DNA of 62,500 nt from Cristatella mucedo (GCA_009760855.2 WPIO01000010.1:3765001-3827500), one strand, 5' to 3'. Counted from the stretch's first letter, positions 1 to 11,170 are shown. Numbers and translations: made by a program. Notes: generated by a model not told the origin, from the sequence alone.

Positions 1-135
1 TCGGACGGAGGATCGGACGGAAGTGACAACAGTGATGGCGAATGCTGGAGGGAGCTTAGTGTAAAATATATTTACCGAGAACACGTGCGTGCATCTACGT
101 CGGATAGAAAGACTTTGCGAGCGGGTTACTGTTGA
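1..135 (+). CDS. possible 3' part of an unknown coding exon
   Basis: Frame 1 is open from the first base of the window to a TGA at 133-135, giving 44 codons. The start of the peptide is Ser/Asp/Gly-rich and acidic (SDGGSDGSDNSDGE), followed by a more basic stretch. It could belong to the same gene as the 106-codon frame that ends at 1260, either as an internal exon (a GT is present at 59-60) or as an alternative end. No family is recognised. The open frame is short enough to be chance, so confidence is low. Confidence 0.25.
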   Translation, partial: SDGGSDGSDNSDGECWRELSVKYIYREHVRASTSDRKTLRAGYC

Positions 136-935
136 ATTTTGTAGGCTGCGTTAATGTTTTCGTCATGATTATTAAGAAGATACTAACTGCTCGGCGAAGC
201 CGAGCTCCCAGCGGTCTATTTGCCCGACCGCTTAATTTTTACTGCTGCGTCTTTTTATGTTGCTCCGGACGTTTGCCCGTGCGGCTGCACTTGAATCTTC
301 CGTACGAGGTGAAACGAGGGTTCAACGCACACGTTTCCCAATCAGCCTAAGGCGGCAGCGGTAATTGTCAACTTCTTCGCTCTAAGACAGAGGTTCTTGT
401 CGCACACATCGTCATGAGCTGATACTGCTGCAATTGCCATGTACGTCGCGCCGATGTGTTCGCAGCTAGTTATCTGTTGCAGTTTGAAGTTATCTATTAG
501 AGATAGTACAAGCTATCAGCACTAGCCAAGTATCCGAACGGCATGTTCGCATGAATTAAGTGTCAGACAGAGGATGCTACGCGTTCAATGTTAAAAGCTA
601 TTGCGAGTTCGTGACGCTGCAGCGTATTTACAGTTTCATCAATCAAATGTAGAGTGTCGCATTATCACCGCTTGGTCATACTATTACAAAGGGACATTTA
701 GTTATCGTTTTTCGCATGCAGCTGCTAGGGGTATCTGTGCTGCAAATAGCAAGCGTGCAAGTTGCAGAGAAATTGCCACAAGGATATTCTTTATCTAGAG
801 AATGCACGCGACCGCTTGAAGCGCGTGCTCTAATCGTTTTAAAACACCGTTTAACTACAACCTAGGGACGGCAACCGAAAACATACTTTATAAGTGGACT
901 GGCTACGTAGCTACTTCCAAGGTGCACCGATTGTC
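136..935. other. unassigned stretch, probably intron of the 5' gene
   Basis: No exon, repeat or RNA gene is convincing here. Two short open frames (132-350 and 601-798, plus strand) show no recognisable domain. The stretch lies between two possible exons of the first gene and is most simply read as intron or untranslated sequence. Confidence 0.3.
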
Positions 936-939
936 ATGA

Positions 940-1260
940 ATGTTTTCAGCTTACTTTTGCCTGTGCAGCAGAAAAGCTCCAGAAAAAGTTGAGCGTGAGC
1001 AGAACTGTGGGCCAAAAGTATATCGGCGTACTTTCGAATGCGGCTTCTCCGATTTTGATTCTAGCATTCCAAACGAAGCAGCAATCGATATAGAAAGCTC
1101 GGAAGTCGCACCGGCGGATAAAACAAAGAAGAAAGTCTCGCGAGTCAAGCGCAAGATTTATCCTTCCTTTGAGAGTGCCGAGACCAAGCTATGGACTGAC
1201 GACGACCCAGCCCAAGTCTTGAAATACGTCAACGAAGCCGCCGACTCCACGAATCTCTGA
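940..1260 (+). CDS. terminal exon of an unknown protein (106-codon frame)
   Basis: This plus-strand frame runs to a TGA at 1258-1260 and is followed 236 bp later by an AATAAA, as expected for a last coding exon. The peptide is hydrophilic, with an acidic middle (SIPNEAAIDIESSEV), a strongly basic patch (KTKKKVSRVKRK) that resembles a nuclear localisation signal, and an acidic end (WTDDDPAQV). Acceptor-like AG sites preceded by pyrimidines occur at about 950 and 970, so the true exon may start there instead of at the ATG at 940. I do not recognise the family; a nuclear role is only suggested by the basic patch. Confidence 0.5.
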   Translation: MFSAYFCLCSRKAPEKVEREQNCGPKVYRRTFECGFSDFDSSIPNEAAIDIESSEVAPADKTKKKVSRVKRKIYPSFESAETKLWTDDDPAQVLKYVNEAADSTNL

Positions 1261-1495
1261 CCACGAGCCACTGCTGTGCGCTACCTGCTTAGCTAAGCTC
1301 GCCTCGTTGGCCATTACTGTTGTTGTGCTTCTGCAGTGTACGATGGCACGCCTTTACTGTTATCCTATCGAATGTCTGTCGCTACAGCGAGCCGGTACAT
1401 TCGTATGTTGTGTCTTGGCTGACTTTCGAGCGGGATTTTGCGCCCAGCTGACAAGGCAAATATTGCTTGTCTAGCTCCTGTAGTGTTGTTACATG

Positions 1496-1501
1496 AATAA
1501 A
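1496..1501 (+). promoter_or_regulatory. polyadenylation signal AATAAA
   Basis: The canonical hexamer lies 236 bp after the stop codon at 1260 and is followed by a T/G-containing stretch. It supports reading 940-1260 as the last coding exon of a plus-strand gene and 1261 to about 1520 as its 3' UTR. Confidence 0.5.
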
Positions 1502-1547
1502 ATGTGTAAACACGTGCGCCCCCCCGTGCTTTTCTGATGATCCTACT

Positions 1548-1720
1548 GGACCGAGTACAATGAGTCTTAGCCCATGAGGTAAGGTGCTCGCTCTCACCGA
1601 CTCAGGTCGTGGGTTTGAGTCCTGTAGCAGGCGATCCGGGCCGCCCGATGAGTTACTTACAAAAATGAGAATTTTCAAGTCAATCACCGTTGCACTAGCG
1701 CGCATATAAACAATATTATA
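1548..1720 (+). repeat. tRNA-derived SINE
   Basis: A tRNA-like head contains an A-box-like stretch (GCCCATGAGGTAAGG) and a B box (GGTTTGAGTCC, one base from the GGTTCGANTCC consensus). The block AGGTCGTGGGTT is shared with the SINE that starts near 1908. The body ends near GCGCATATAAACAA, a degenerate version of the CGCTATACAAA end of the other copies. It is a decayed copy, not a functional tRNA gene. Confidence 0.65.
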
Positions 1721-1907
1721 CCACCGAAGATGGATCATTAAAAGGAATTAAGCATGTTCCATGACTTCTGCACTGTAGTCTCCTCCAAAGCTACTCATCT
1801 TCCGATGAGCAAATTGCCTCTGCAGTGAAGTCGACTCACTTTCAGTTTGGAAGCGGAAAAAGTGCAGAGGCTAAGCTGGTTCACACGTTTATGTCATAGC
1901 GTCTAGA

Positions 1908-2070
1908 CGGTGAGCCGTGATGGCCCAGTAAGGCGGTTGCTTTTCACGACCTCCGTCCCGAGGTCGTGGGTTCGATCCTGCGGTGGGAGATTCTTTATTG
2001 CCGCTGCAAGCGGTGGTGATAGCCGTAAAGGTTCTTCTGTCGCTATACAAAAGAGGCTGATAAATCAGCT
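1908..2070 (+). repeat. tRNA-derived SINE
   Basis: The head carries an A box (TGGCCCAGTAAGGCGG) and a B box (GGTTCGATCCT). The body (AAGCGGTGGTGATAGCCGTA) and the end (GTCGCTATACAAAAGAGGCT) recur almost unchanged near 58860-58910, so this is a dispersed family. The head cannot fold into a complete tRNA with a normal acceptor stem, so a SINE is more likely than a gene. Confidence 0.8.
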
Positions 2071-2245
2071 CGTATGTTTTATAGATTGCTGCACAGCTCT
2101 TTATTTAGTACTTGCGGCTTCGTCATTATTCATCTGCAACTCAGCAGTTCGTATGTTCTGCCGGCGAAAGTGTATACCACATCGTACCGCTTCTTGTCTG
2201 AGCTTCATTGGTTCCCTGATCACGTGTTGAATCCAATTCAAGATT

Positions 2246-2350
2246 CTCTGTCTCTCTGTCTTTCTGTCTCTGTTTCTGTGTCTCTGTGTCTGGCTCTGTC
2301 TGCATGTCTGTCTCCCAGTGCTGCCTGTCTGTCTGTCTGTCTCCCTCTGT
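2246..2350. repeat. CT/TCTG-rich simple repeat
   Basis: About 100 bp consist almost only of TCTG, TCTC and TGTC units on the plus strand. The overlapping open frames on both strands are products of this low complexity and are not genes. Confidence 0.85.
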
Positions 2351-2940
2351 TGCCTACAAGTCACTTCACTAACTTGCACCAGCCTGGCTATCCGGCTTTC
2401 ATGCTATTCTAGTGCGTGCGCTGTTTAAGCAGCGGCTACCTGGTCTCCTGCCGTCTTACTGTTTTTGCACTTAATTAAATGCGCTTAATGATCACCCTTC
2501 AGCTTGTATGCACCAATAGTCTGGAACGTACTTCCAGATCCTGTCGCCACCTGCATTGGTCTATACGTCACTTAAGTCTCAGCTAAGCGCGGATGTGTGA
2601 AGCTCAGGTTTCCCACGCTCTCTGAAGTGAACTTGTCCTTATTCTATGATGGTGCCTACATGTGCTCAACTCAGTGCATGCTACCGACCAGCATCGGGGT
2701 CCTAATAATTATCCGTCCCTGTCCGTGCCTGTCTGTCTGTCTTCTTGTGGGCTTTTGCATTCTTGTCTAGCAACGATAAGTTGCGGTCATTAAATCTTGG
2801 TTGCTTCTTCTCTTGCAGCAGTAAATTGGAAAGTGCCTGGACATATAGATTTTCTTCCCTTTAGGTTTATGTGCAAAAGATAATTATGAAACTAGATCGA
2901 GATCCAGCCTTTACATCTGAGTGCCTTGTGCACCGCGTCT
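2351..2940 (+). other. unassigned, possible trace of a retroelement C-terminus
   Basis: Around 2515-2570 a plus-strand reading gives a peptide like IVWNVLPDPVATCIG, which resembles the WNSLP block near the end of CR1/L2-type ORF2 proteins. A TCTG-rich patch follows at about 2725-2745. The similarity is short and the frame is interrupted, so only a relic is suggested. Nothing else is visible. Confidence 0.25.
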
Positions 2941-2942
2941 AA

Positions 2943-3161
2943 CGTGCTGCTGGCGAAACTCACGCAAAAGATTACCTGAATACTGTGCTTCAGAAATCTA
3001 TAAACAAGTTCACCGCCTGCCGTAACGAGACTTACGAAAGGCTTCTTTTTGTAAAGTTGGCAGAAAAAGGATTATTTCTATCTCTTCCACAAAGATATAG
3101 ACTTTTAGCTTTCTTATCAACGCTGTCAATCGAGGAAAGTCGTAACGTCAGTAAGAAGTGA
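2943..3161 (+). CDS. unrecognised 72-aa open frame without a start codon
   Basis: The frame is open for 72 codons between TAA (2940-2942) and TGA (3159-3161). The translation looks protein-like, with charged and hydrophobic residues alternating (YERLLFVKLAEKGLFLSLPQ), and could be an exon or a relic of a transposon protein. No splice sites at clearly matching positions and no known domain were found. It could be chance. Confidence 0.2.
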   Translation, partial: RAAGETHAKDYLNTVLQKSINKFTACRNETYERLLFVKLAEKGLFLSLPQRYRLLAFLSTLSIEESRNVSKK

Positions 3162-4760
3162 GATTCAGGCTATTGAAGCATAAGACCGGATGGAATTTCC
3201 TCCAAGGGAATGGAGGTTAGCTTTGAGTGAAGTTATTCCACTAGAGTCAAAAGAGCATGTGGTACGATCTAAAATTTGATTAAAAGGTATTTCGGATAGG
3301 CAGGCTATAGTAAGCTTATGAATGGACTCATTTTGAACCAAGTATGAAGAGACCAACAATGGGATGTCAATCACTGAAAGCCAATACGACAGTGCGGCAC
3401 TCACGACAGAGAAGCCTAGCTAGAGAATTTTGCACTATCCGTAATCTTCTTATTGCAGTGGCCGAAAGATCTGTGTTGTGAGATACAGAAGCCTCGACAG
3501 AGCTTAACGAATACATGAACCAGTATCGCTTTTCTATCCTTATTTGATCTCCCCAAAATTACTGCAACTGTAAGTAGGTCAGAGTACTCCGGCTGGACTA
3601 CGGAGATAATGTGGTCTTACAGTGAAAGGTCACCTTTGGAACTGAACATCCAGGTTATGTACAGATGCAAAACGCTATGTATGCTGTCCGAGCTTATTTT
3701 ACGGGTTAGTTTTTTCCATTTATGAATGACAATAGGTTTATTCAAAACTATTAAATTGGCTTTATCATTCTTAATTTTGGGACAGTTTGTTGTCATTAAA
3801 CGCAGACGTCAACGCAAAAAGCTGCAGCGGAGCTCAATTCGACACGCTTGTATGCAGAGAGGGATCGCAGCACAGATCAAGCTGCGTGTAATCTCTGCAA
3901 TTTGAAAGTATACGTTGTTTTGGTCATGATATTTGTAAAAGAGATCAGGCATAAATTGTGAAACTGAGTGAAATTGGGACAGATTTCGGGGCAGCTTATA
4001 CTTTAATGCATCCCGAATGAATATGGCCTGTTGATTGCAGTGCTCTGAAATTCCCGCTGAACGTGGACTAAGGCAATTGCTGTGCCAAATTTCTCACATT
4101 TAATATGACCTAAACCTTTACGCTGTAATGCCAATATTGCCAAAAAAGATAAAAGAAGCTCAAGAAGGACTTTGTGATTGATTGCACTAGACTGACTTGA
4201 AAGACCTAGTATAACCAGCATAGAGACTCTTCCTAAGTCGCCACTATTTAGAAAGTCACTATCTACTTGCAACAGTATTGGCTCTGTAGAGCGTCTAGCT
4301 TTAAAACTCGAATGGAGTTTGCTGGCTAGATTCCAAGTTTTGATCGAATAGTTTAGCTGGCTTGCCACTAATCGTGCCAGAGTCTTTGATAGGAGCGGAA
4401 ATAGAGAGACCGGGCACCAATTAGTTTTAATGCTGGGCAGCAGTAGATTATGCATCTCACTTGGAGTGATGCAGGGTAATAGGTCTACAGGGCAAGTACT
4501 CTTCTTAGACTCTGAGATGAACGTTTCAAGATAAGATCACTTGAGGTCATTAGAGGTCACTAGAGGTTATTAGAGGAAGGTTTGATTGTGAATATTGAGG
4601 TGATGCAAGGAGCGGAGAGCGAACTGTCCGTTTGTGGGATTGATACCTGGTTGCTGAACTCTCTCTGTTTTTATCCGTTTCACTGACATAAAAGCTAGTG
4701 AATTGATTTTCTAGATCGTCACAAGGATGCGGGTTAGGTGCTGATGCGGACACGGTTAAG
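3150..4760 (-). mobile_element. LINE family A copy 1 (CR1/L2-like), degenerate
   Basis: Read on the minus strand, 4753-4560 gives a pre-RT peptide containing PCDDLENQF, matching PCDDLANRF of the longest copy near 34.04 kb. 4455-4003 gives the first part of a reverse transcriptase, with LASKLHSSFKARRSTEP and INHKVLLELL matching that copy. 3404-3165 gives the tail region (RTTCSFDSSGI). The motif A aspartate in LLDLSAAF is replaced (VILGLSSQSSA), and stops and frame changes break it throughout, so it is a dead copy. The last 200 bp of the usual 3' UTR are absent or unrecognisable. Confidence 0.75.
4541..4580. repeat. short 10-bp tandem repeat
   Basis: The unit AGGTCATTAG is repeated about three times with single-base changes (AGGTCACTAG, AGGTTATTAG). 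It sits inside the LINE copy between its pre-RT and RT segments. Confidence 0.6.
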
Positions 4761-5840
4761 CAGACGGTCGACAGTCGATGGCGACATTTGTTGGATTGTG
4801 CATCCGAGATTCTGTTGCTCGATTTTTTTATTTTATAAAAGGTAAACCCAACCTTGGCTTAGCTGGCTTGGCGAGATCGACAACAGTCGTCGTGCGAGAG
4901 TCGACGGTCGTTAGATCCGTGACCATCGTTAGATCCGACGCACCGTTGCACCGAGGCGCGAGCATCACTGAGCCGCTCGTGGTAGCTTCGTCGCGACCGC
5001 TATAGACTCTCAATCTCTTAACCTCTCATGCTGCGTTCGCGCTTCGTGCAGGCGATAGGCAATTGGAGAAGAGCCCGAGCTGAGGCAGCGGCATCCAGTA
5101 ATGCACTCGAACAACAATAGAGAGACGATAGTAGGCATGCACATAGTCGTACCGAATAGTATGGTCGCTAAGGGCAGGCGAAGCTATAATGGCAGCTGGC
5201 TCAGATGCCGGAGCGAAGGAGTACGCGATGGCTGAAGCAGGAGCCAATTGAAGAGCGGCAAGCAATTATATGTCCATCAGTACGTATGATCTTACGCACC
5301 GTGGTAAAAATAGGGCAGACAGACGCGCTTTAAACGGATCTTAACCTGAATCAGCTTCCGCGTTCCATGCTTGCAATAGCTTTGATATGAGGAATACACT
5401 GGCAACGGTCAGAAAACCTAACCGGCGATCAGTGAAGCATAGGGGAGTAGTGAGAAAGGTTCATACCATCCGGTTCAAGAAGGCGACAGCTATGTATCTC
5501 AACGATACGGGAAATTCTACAACACGTCAAGCCGCCGAATCTGCCCACAAGTGAAGCACACGCCCCAAGCGTTAGAATAAACGTAAGAAACGCAAACGTA
5601 AAAAAACGTAAGAATAACACAGCCAAGGCTTCCGAGCCATCCAGTTGCATCCAGTGTGGCACTCGACAACGCCTGAAGAAGAGTGAAACTTAGTTATTCT
5701 ACATCAGCCAGATTATGGCCCCGACATACCAATCGCGGCTCCTAAATTATAACGGCCAGGAGCAGTTTGCATGATAATCCATTATTATTATTATTATTTG
5801 GCTATTTGGCCTAGCAGCCGAAGTCACGTAAGAATAAGCT
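4761..5840. other. unassigned stretch
   Basis: Three short open frames (4778-5005 plus, 5026-5265 minus, 5429-5662 minus) show no domain, conserved motif or paired splice sites. The only structured feature is a short ATT run at about 5782-5799. I see nothing else that can be supported. Confidence 0.3.
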
Positions 5841-5960
5841 AGCTGTGCTCTAGCCTTTGAGTCAGACAAGAGTTGTGCTCTGGCCTTTGATTCAGACAGG
5901 AGTTGTGCTCAACCCTTTGAGTCGGACAGGAGTTGTGCTCTAGGCGCTGAGCCAGGAGGG
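5841..5960. repeat. four-copy 30-bp tandem repeat
   Basis: AGTTGTGCTC (first copy AGCTGTGCTC) recurs at 5841, 5871, 5901 and 5931, exactly 30 bp apart. The rest of each unit is similar (CTTTGAGTCAGACAGG-like) and the last is the most divergent. On the minus strand the unit gives a 10-residue peptide repeat (HNSCLTQRLE-like) inside a 63-codon frame at 5839-6030. Because the unit is a multiple of three the frame is kept by arithmetic, so coding is not proven. Confidence 0.75.
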
Positions 5961-7600
5961 AGCTCACCCGAGGCTCTGTGCCGGTCGGCAGCTCCCCGAT
6001 GCTGTAGGAGACACACGAGAGATGTTTCACGTTGTGGCTGATTCTGGAGACTTGTAATCCTGCGTCTCAGTTGAATGCACTTCTTAATGCTGGATATGCA
6101 CTTGCTGTCTCAGGGTGGCCACTATTAATTTCTACCTTGTTTGTTTTTTGTTTTTTGTTGCACCTATGGTTGGCACGTGCTGTTCATTGGTGGTTCACCT
6201 AAAAGTCGCTAGCCTTGATTCAAAGGTTCGTTGGTAATCTTCGTGCGTCGCTCGAGACTAGCGCCGACTACTAGTGCAGTGCTTGCAAACCAGCTCTGTC
6301 TGGACGTAGAAGCGGCTGCATTTTGTTTAAAAAAGCCCTGCTGTGGTAAGTCCCGCGTTGCCTGTGGTAGAATAAATCATTTTCAAGTTGCCATTAGAGA
6401 TGGCCAAACACAGCAAATTCTGATGCAATCGCACATCCGGCGACCCTAGGACGTAAGATGTCACAGCCGATGTGCTTGGATGTGATAGTACCCCGAGAGC
6501 TGATACCGGAGATATGTGGAATGTAATATCCTTAGCGACTTATGATTGTCGAGCAGATGTAAATCCACACATGCATTTAACTTACGATGGAACGACAATC
6601 TTAAACCTTAGCGGTCATGCTTTGTTGCATGTCGCCTCAAGGGATCGTCAGACTAACCTGACTGCATGGTAATATGGAGAACGACGCCGTGTCACTCCTA
6701 GGTCTGCCTAGCCTCATAAGCAAGACATTATTGGTCGGGCATCTCTGTTAATGCTCTCACCACCGTCGAATCGCTCCAGAAAACATTTATTAGTCGACGA
6801 CCTTGGACAAGCGTACAATCTGATCGATAAGTACTCCAGCAAGCTTACAAAAATGCCAAGCCTACGGTACAGCCAAGAATCTTGCAAATATCGTAGCCAG
6901 GTAGCGACAGCTTAAAGAAAGGATCAAGAAAGACATTCTGACCCAGTTGCGGAGTTTACTGGTCTGATAGGTTCAATTGTTTGACTCGCCGTCCATCTAT
7001 TCAAGGAGCTGCATACGTGCATAGACCGATTCGTTAAAATGGTTTATAGACCAGGAGTGTAATCAGTCACAGACAGACACCAGATGAGGTCTTTGATGAC
7101 TAAATGACAGAAACTAATTAGTCTGGAGACGAAGCCAGGATTTTCAACTATGGCTAAGTCCTGCCGACTGCGCGTACATTTAAAATATATGGTGATTTTC
7201 TCATTCGTCACTGTCATGACCTTTCTTGCTCAGCATCATAAAACAAAATGGCGTCGTTGAGGTAGTCTACACACGTCGATGTTCAGAAGCTTGTCTTGCC
7301 AAGTTTTAATGCGCTGAAAACACGTTCCGCCGTCGTGGTTGACACACCCAGTCTCAGAATAAGTCACATAACTTGTACAGTAGGTCATGGCAGGACTCGG
7401 CTCGACCGTACTCTGTCAGCATGACTGCAAGATCGGTAGCCTCCCAACGATCTCCAGCGCTGAGTCTCAATCTATTTCCATAGGAAAGTTATGATGCTAT
7501 GGTCTCATAAGGACCGACTCGAAGTCGGGAAGGTTAATGATGTAAAATTGGGTTGCAAGTTGTACTAAATTGTTGGCATTTGATCCAGAGAATTGTTGGT
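5961..7600. other. unassigned stretch
   Basis: Apart from two short plus-strand frames of unknown type (6231-6449 and 6472-6672) nothing is recognisable. No splice-linked exons, RNA gene or repeat boundary could be supported. Confidence 0.3.
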
Positions 7601-7609
7601 GATATAATA

Positions 7610-8075
7610 CCATATTTTTACGAACTTATTCGCACTTTTTTCAATTTTTTGAAAAATTAACCTGCGACTTATGCACTGCAAGTCAATATTTGACACCAGA
7701 AGCAAGAATTAGAAGAGCCAGTATGAAACTTGTTTGTGAATAGGTTTCACACGCTTGGAAGAGCATGTAAATAGAAGTCATTGTGAAGTCGTTCAACAAG
7801 AAAGAAATTTCAAATACGCTGGATGGAGCTGAAGATGATGCAATCCATGAGATAAGTGACGATTCAGACACTGGCAATGTTGCAGAAAACTATGGAGATG
7901 TTAGCAGTGATACTGATGACGAGTTTCTTGCTGTAATGATGAAAGCAAGCTGACATTAATTCAAAATGAACTATATATTTAGTAACATAATTATTCAATA
8001 CATTTTTTTAAATGTTATCCATAAGTTTAAGGTACAGCTTATACTTGGGTACGACGTATACTCGTAAAAATACGG
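7610..8075 (+). mobile_element. pogo/Tigger-like DNA transposon, internally deleted
   Basis: The ends are near-perfect inverted repeats: CCATATTTTTACGA at 7610-7623 and, on the other strand, CCGTATTTTTACGA at 8075-8062 (13 of 14 match). Both ends are flanked by TA (7608-7609 and 8076-8077), the target duplication of the Tc1/mariner/pogo superfamily. Inside, the plus strand up to the TGA at about 7951 ends with EISNTLDGAEDDAIHE and DTDDEFLAVM, which resembles the carboxyl end of pogo/Jerky-type DDE transposases (CGISNALDG followed by acidic residues). In-frame stops upstream and the small size show a non-autonomous or dead copy. The TIR and TA are seen; the superfamily is inferred from known patterns. 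Confidence 0.75.
7780..7951 (+). pseudogene. C-terminal remnant of a DDE transposase
   Basis: The last 50 or so codons read IVKSFNKKEISNTLDG, then an acidic tail ending at a TGA near 7951. The ISNxLDG plus acidic tail pattern is typical for the end of pogo-class transposases. Upstream in the same frame TAG and TAA stops interrupt the sequence within 60 bp, so catalytic residues are gone and the fragment cannot encode an enzyme. Confidence 0.6.
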
Positions 8076-8083
8076 TAATAACA

Positions 8084-8960
8084 GTTTTATTACATTTGCA
8101 TGGCACCCTCAGAGAACTTCAACTTTCTAGGCACTTAACATATGCTGAAAAGAAAGCCTGATAAAATGATTTGTGGTAACATGCTCAATGTCAACAAACA
8201 TACCCTGTTTAGTGGTGACATGCCCAGGGTCAACTTGCAAATTCGATTAGTGGCAGCATGAACAGTGGCAGCCCGCATAAACACACAAATGACCAATCAC
8301 TTGGACCTACTAAATGCTGTGATAAAAGATGCGCTTTCAGCTTCTTTTTAAATATCTTCAAGTCAGTGGATGCAATCACGTCAGACGGGAGTAAATTCTA
8401 GGCTTTGAGAGCATACAAACTAAAGGCACGGTCTCCAAAAGATTTGAGGTTCCTACGAAGTGTAGCTAAATGATTCAATTGAGAAACTCGGGTGATACGA
8501 GACTTAGCCCGGTGGGAAATAAATCTGAACGGTAGGCTGGAGCCAAAGAATGAAGGGGTGACAAAGCGAGTGACAGAACCTTGAAGTCGTTGACTGGAGC
8601 CAGTGCCGGTCGGCGAGAAGTGATGTGATGAAGTAACTGCGGCCCTCACGGCTGATGAGCCTAGCTGCAGAGTTTTGCACCAACTGTAAGTGCCTGATTG
8701 CACATGCCGGAAGACCAGCAAGCAGTGAGCAACAGAACTCGAGATGGGATATCACAAATGCCTGGATCAAGTAAGATGTAGTATCCCTCTCTAATAAAGC
8801 CAAAATTTTAGCAATCTTATGTAGCTGAAAGTAGGCAGACTTGACCATGAGCTGATTTGGTCGCCTAATTAGCAATCGCTTTGGAAAAGGACATCTAGAT
8901 TTCGTGCGAATTCAACATGACATATGCTAGCAGAGCCAATTTTGAGCGTTAAGTTTTCAT
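8084..8960 (-). mobile_element. LINE family A copy 2, 5'-truncated
   Basis: The 3' end lies on the left with the conserved tail (CCCTCAGAGAACTTCAACTT on the plus strand, CTAGGCACTTAACAT after it). The minus strand then reads the ORF2 C-terminus in two overlapping frames, 8875-8504 and 8721-8398, with GLPACAIRHLQLVQNSAARL and SFGDRAFSLYALKA. A frameshift splits the two. The pogo-like element ends only 9 bp from this tail, so the LINE's A/T-rich end may have been its target. Confidence 0.8.
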
Positions 8961-11170
8961 ATAACATAATCACGTTTGGCTTGCCTATGACTAGTAAGTT
9001 GGTTTATTGTCATATAATATGACTATTAATGTTTATTAACTTGTTTTGTAAACTTAATGGCTTAGCCTGGGCTAAGCCAAAAATCTGGCCGTATCGTGCG
9101 TTACATCTTCAGTGCAATTAAGAAGGTCGATCGAGGAATTCACCAGAGTCGGTAGATCAGCCCCTCCCCTTACATTTAGCTACGTACCTTGTGCATACTG
9201 AATAGGTATACATTTTTACATGTGTCTGTTTAATGCAACTACATTCCTCACTCCATATCTCCTCATGGATCATTGCAGTTTCTTTCATTTCATCACTCTA
9301 TATAAATAAGGCTGTTAATCAGCAGGACTTTACTTACGTTTTACTCAAGTATGCAGGTAGGCCACAAACTGTAGGGAGAATAAGACAGCTTTTTTGCTAT
9401 TACTAGGCATCTATGCATTAATAAGTCACTTTCTTAGGAAATGTTTTTGTTAGTCTTACAAGCCGATTAATTAAATCATTTGCATCTGACTGCAATGATC
9501 AATGAGTACCTCGCATCATGGAAAGATACTTTTTACGAATTTGGGTGGCTTCTGCGCACACGGGAATAAGTAGTTGGCGTACCTGTATTTGACATCTTCT
9601 GATGCCCAAGAGAAGAAAGACAAAGACAGTTCTGTATGGGAATGCCTTGGAACCAGGCTAGTAACTGGCTTTAATTAGTTGAGACAGTAGCTTAGGGGGT
9701 CGAGATTTTTCCTAACCTCTATGAGGTACCGCTTTCTTGCCTGTATTCCCTATCGCCAGAGAAAGCGAACGGTAAAGACGAAGCAAAAGCTTCAGATTCT
9801 CAGCACATTATATAGCACCAGTATATAGCGCCACCGAAAAACTGCTATCTAAATCTGGGAATCACTGCACTGGGGCAATATAGTGCAAGGGAATTCCGTC
9901 CATCTTTTGAAAAAATCTCTTAATCAACAACTGTTAGGGCACATGCAACTGCGCTCCCATAGAATGCACAAAGATTAGCCATTCAGTACGATAACATGCA
10001 ACTTTCCTTTAGGTTCAGTACTTGACGAGAAGCTTTAGGACGTGACGTCTGTCTTGGAGAATTATTATTTCCATCAAACGGCATGCAATGTCATTTTTAT
10101 GCGAAGACATTGTGTTTCCAATTAACTGAGAATTTGCCCTGGTGATAAAGGAATTACGAGAATAATTACTTGAGCAAGTTTGTGTCAAGCCTTCCAAAGC
10201 CAGTTTTGGACTGAGAAAAGTGCACTCAGCATTGATTCATGAATGAAAGCACAAACATCGGAAGGTCTTTGTAAAGAAGAACAGGGGTAATTGCTACTAA
10301 TGGGTCAAAATAATTTCCGAAATATTTGCCACCCAGGAATTGTACAATTAAATAAATATTAGGTTCAAGCAAATTAATACTGATCTTGGCTATATTCTAA
10401 ATTAAAAATTAAACGATACTTGAAATTTAAAACTGTTTTGAATTTGAGTGAGATTTTATTTTAAACCTTGTGCTTCGAATATCGAATTATTGTATCCCAT
10501 GATTGTACGTAGTTCGTCGCTAGTTTAGAGTCATTACTCGTTAATCGATACGTACTGTTTCAGCGTAACGAAGGTGATACCGTGCATAATATGACAGCCT
10601 AAAATTGCTACCTCAAGCCAAAGGCTCATGTTAAAATGTCACCTTACACTGGAGCTGCTAAATTAACAAGTTTATGAAGGTAATGGGCTACGAAACACTT
10701 GAAGTCTAGTTATTCTTCCTCTATCTAAGCGATGTTGGAACCGTTACCTAGGGGAATGAATGCAGACATACCACCAGGAAGGGCATCAGCAGTAGAGAGT
10801 TACTAGAAACATCAAGAATCATCACTATAATCATCAAAATTAGCCGGGCAATTACGGTGAAGGGTTTTATGAGGTCTCTTTGAGATGTGAAAAATTGAAC
10901 ACTATAATCCCGTAAGGGTTTTTTAAACGACTGGTCAGGCGTACCAATGTCTGTTTTTTGATAACGCTCTGCAAATGGCTCCGTTCGCCGACACGGTATA
11001 TTTTTTCAATGTCTCAATAGAGCCTACATGCCAAGGATATAGCAAAGCACAATCGAAGCTCTCCCTTTTATGTAGATGCAACTGTGACATAATCTCTCCT
11101 TGCTTTCCAATGCTTCAACCTCCTTCAGCTCCCTAGAGACTTGTTTAGTTGAAATTTCTACTTGAACGGC
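8961..11170. other. unassigned AT-rich stretch
   Basis: About 2.2 kb without a long open frame, recognised repeat or RNA gene. A 60-codon minus-strand frame at 10015-10197 has no known motif. I see nothing to support a gene. Confidence 0.4.

Noticed and set aside
132-350. 72-codon plus-strand frame
   Set aside because: No motif, no splice context and frame content like random sequence.
1908-2000. Possible tRNA genes at the A/B box sequences (also 1548, 51100, 51830, 54150, 58758)
   Set aside because: The boxes are present but acceptor and anticodon stems do not pair, and the same non-tRNA body and tail follow several of them, which fits SINEs.
4778-4842. Possible first exon starting with ATG at 4778 and ending at AAAAG|GTAAAC
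   Set aside because: The donor is acceptable but no downstream exon, promoter or homology was found; the peptide has no motif.
5841-5960. CRISPR-like array of 30-bp units
   Set aside because: The units are contiguous with no spacers and the context is an animal genome.
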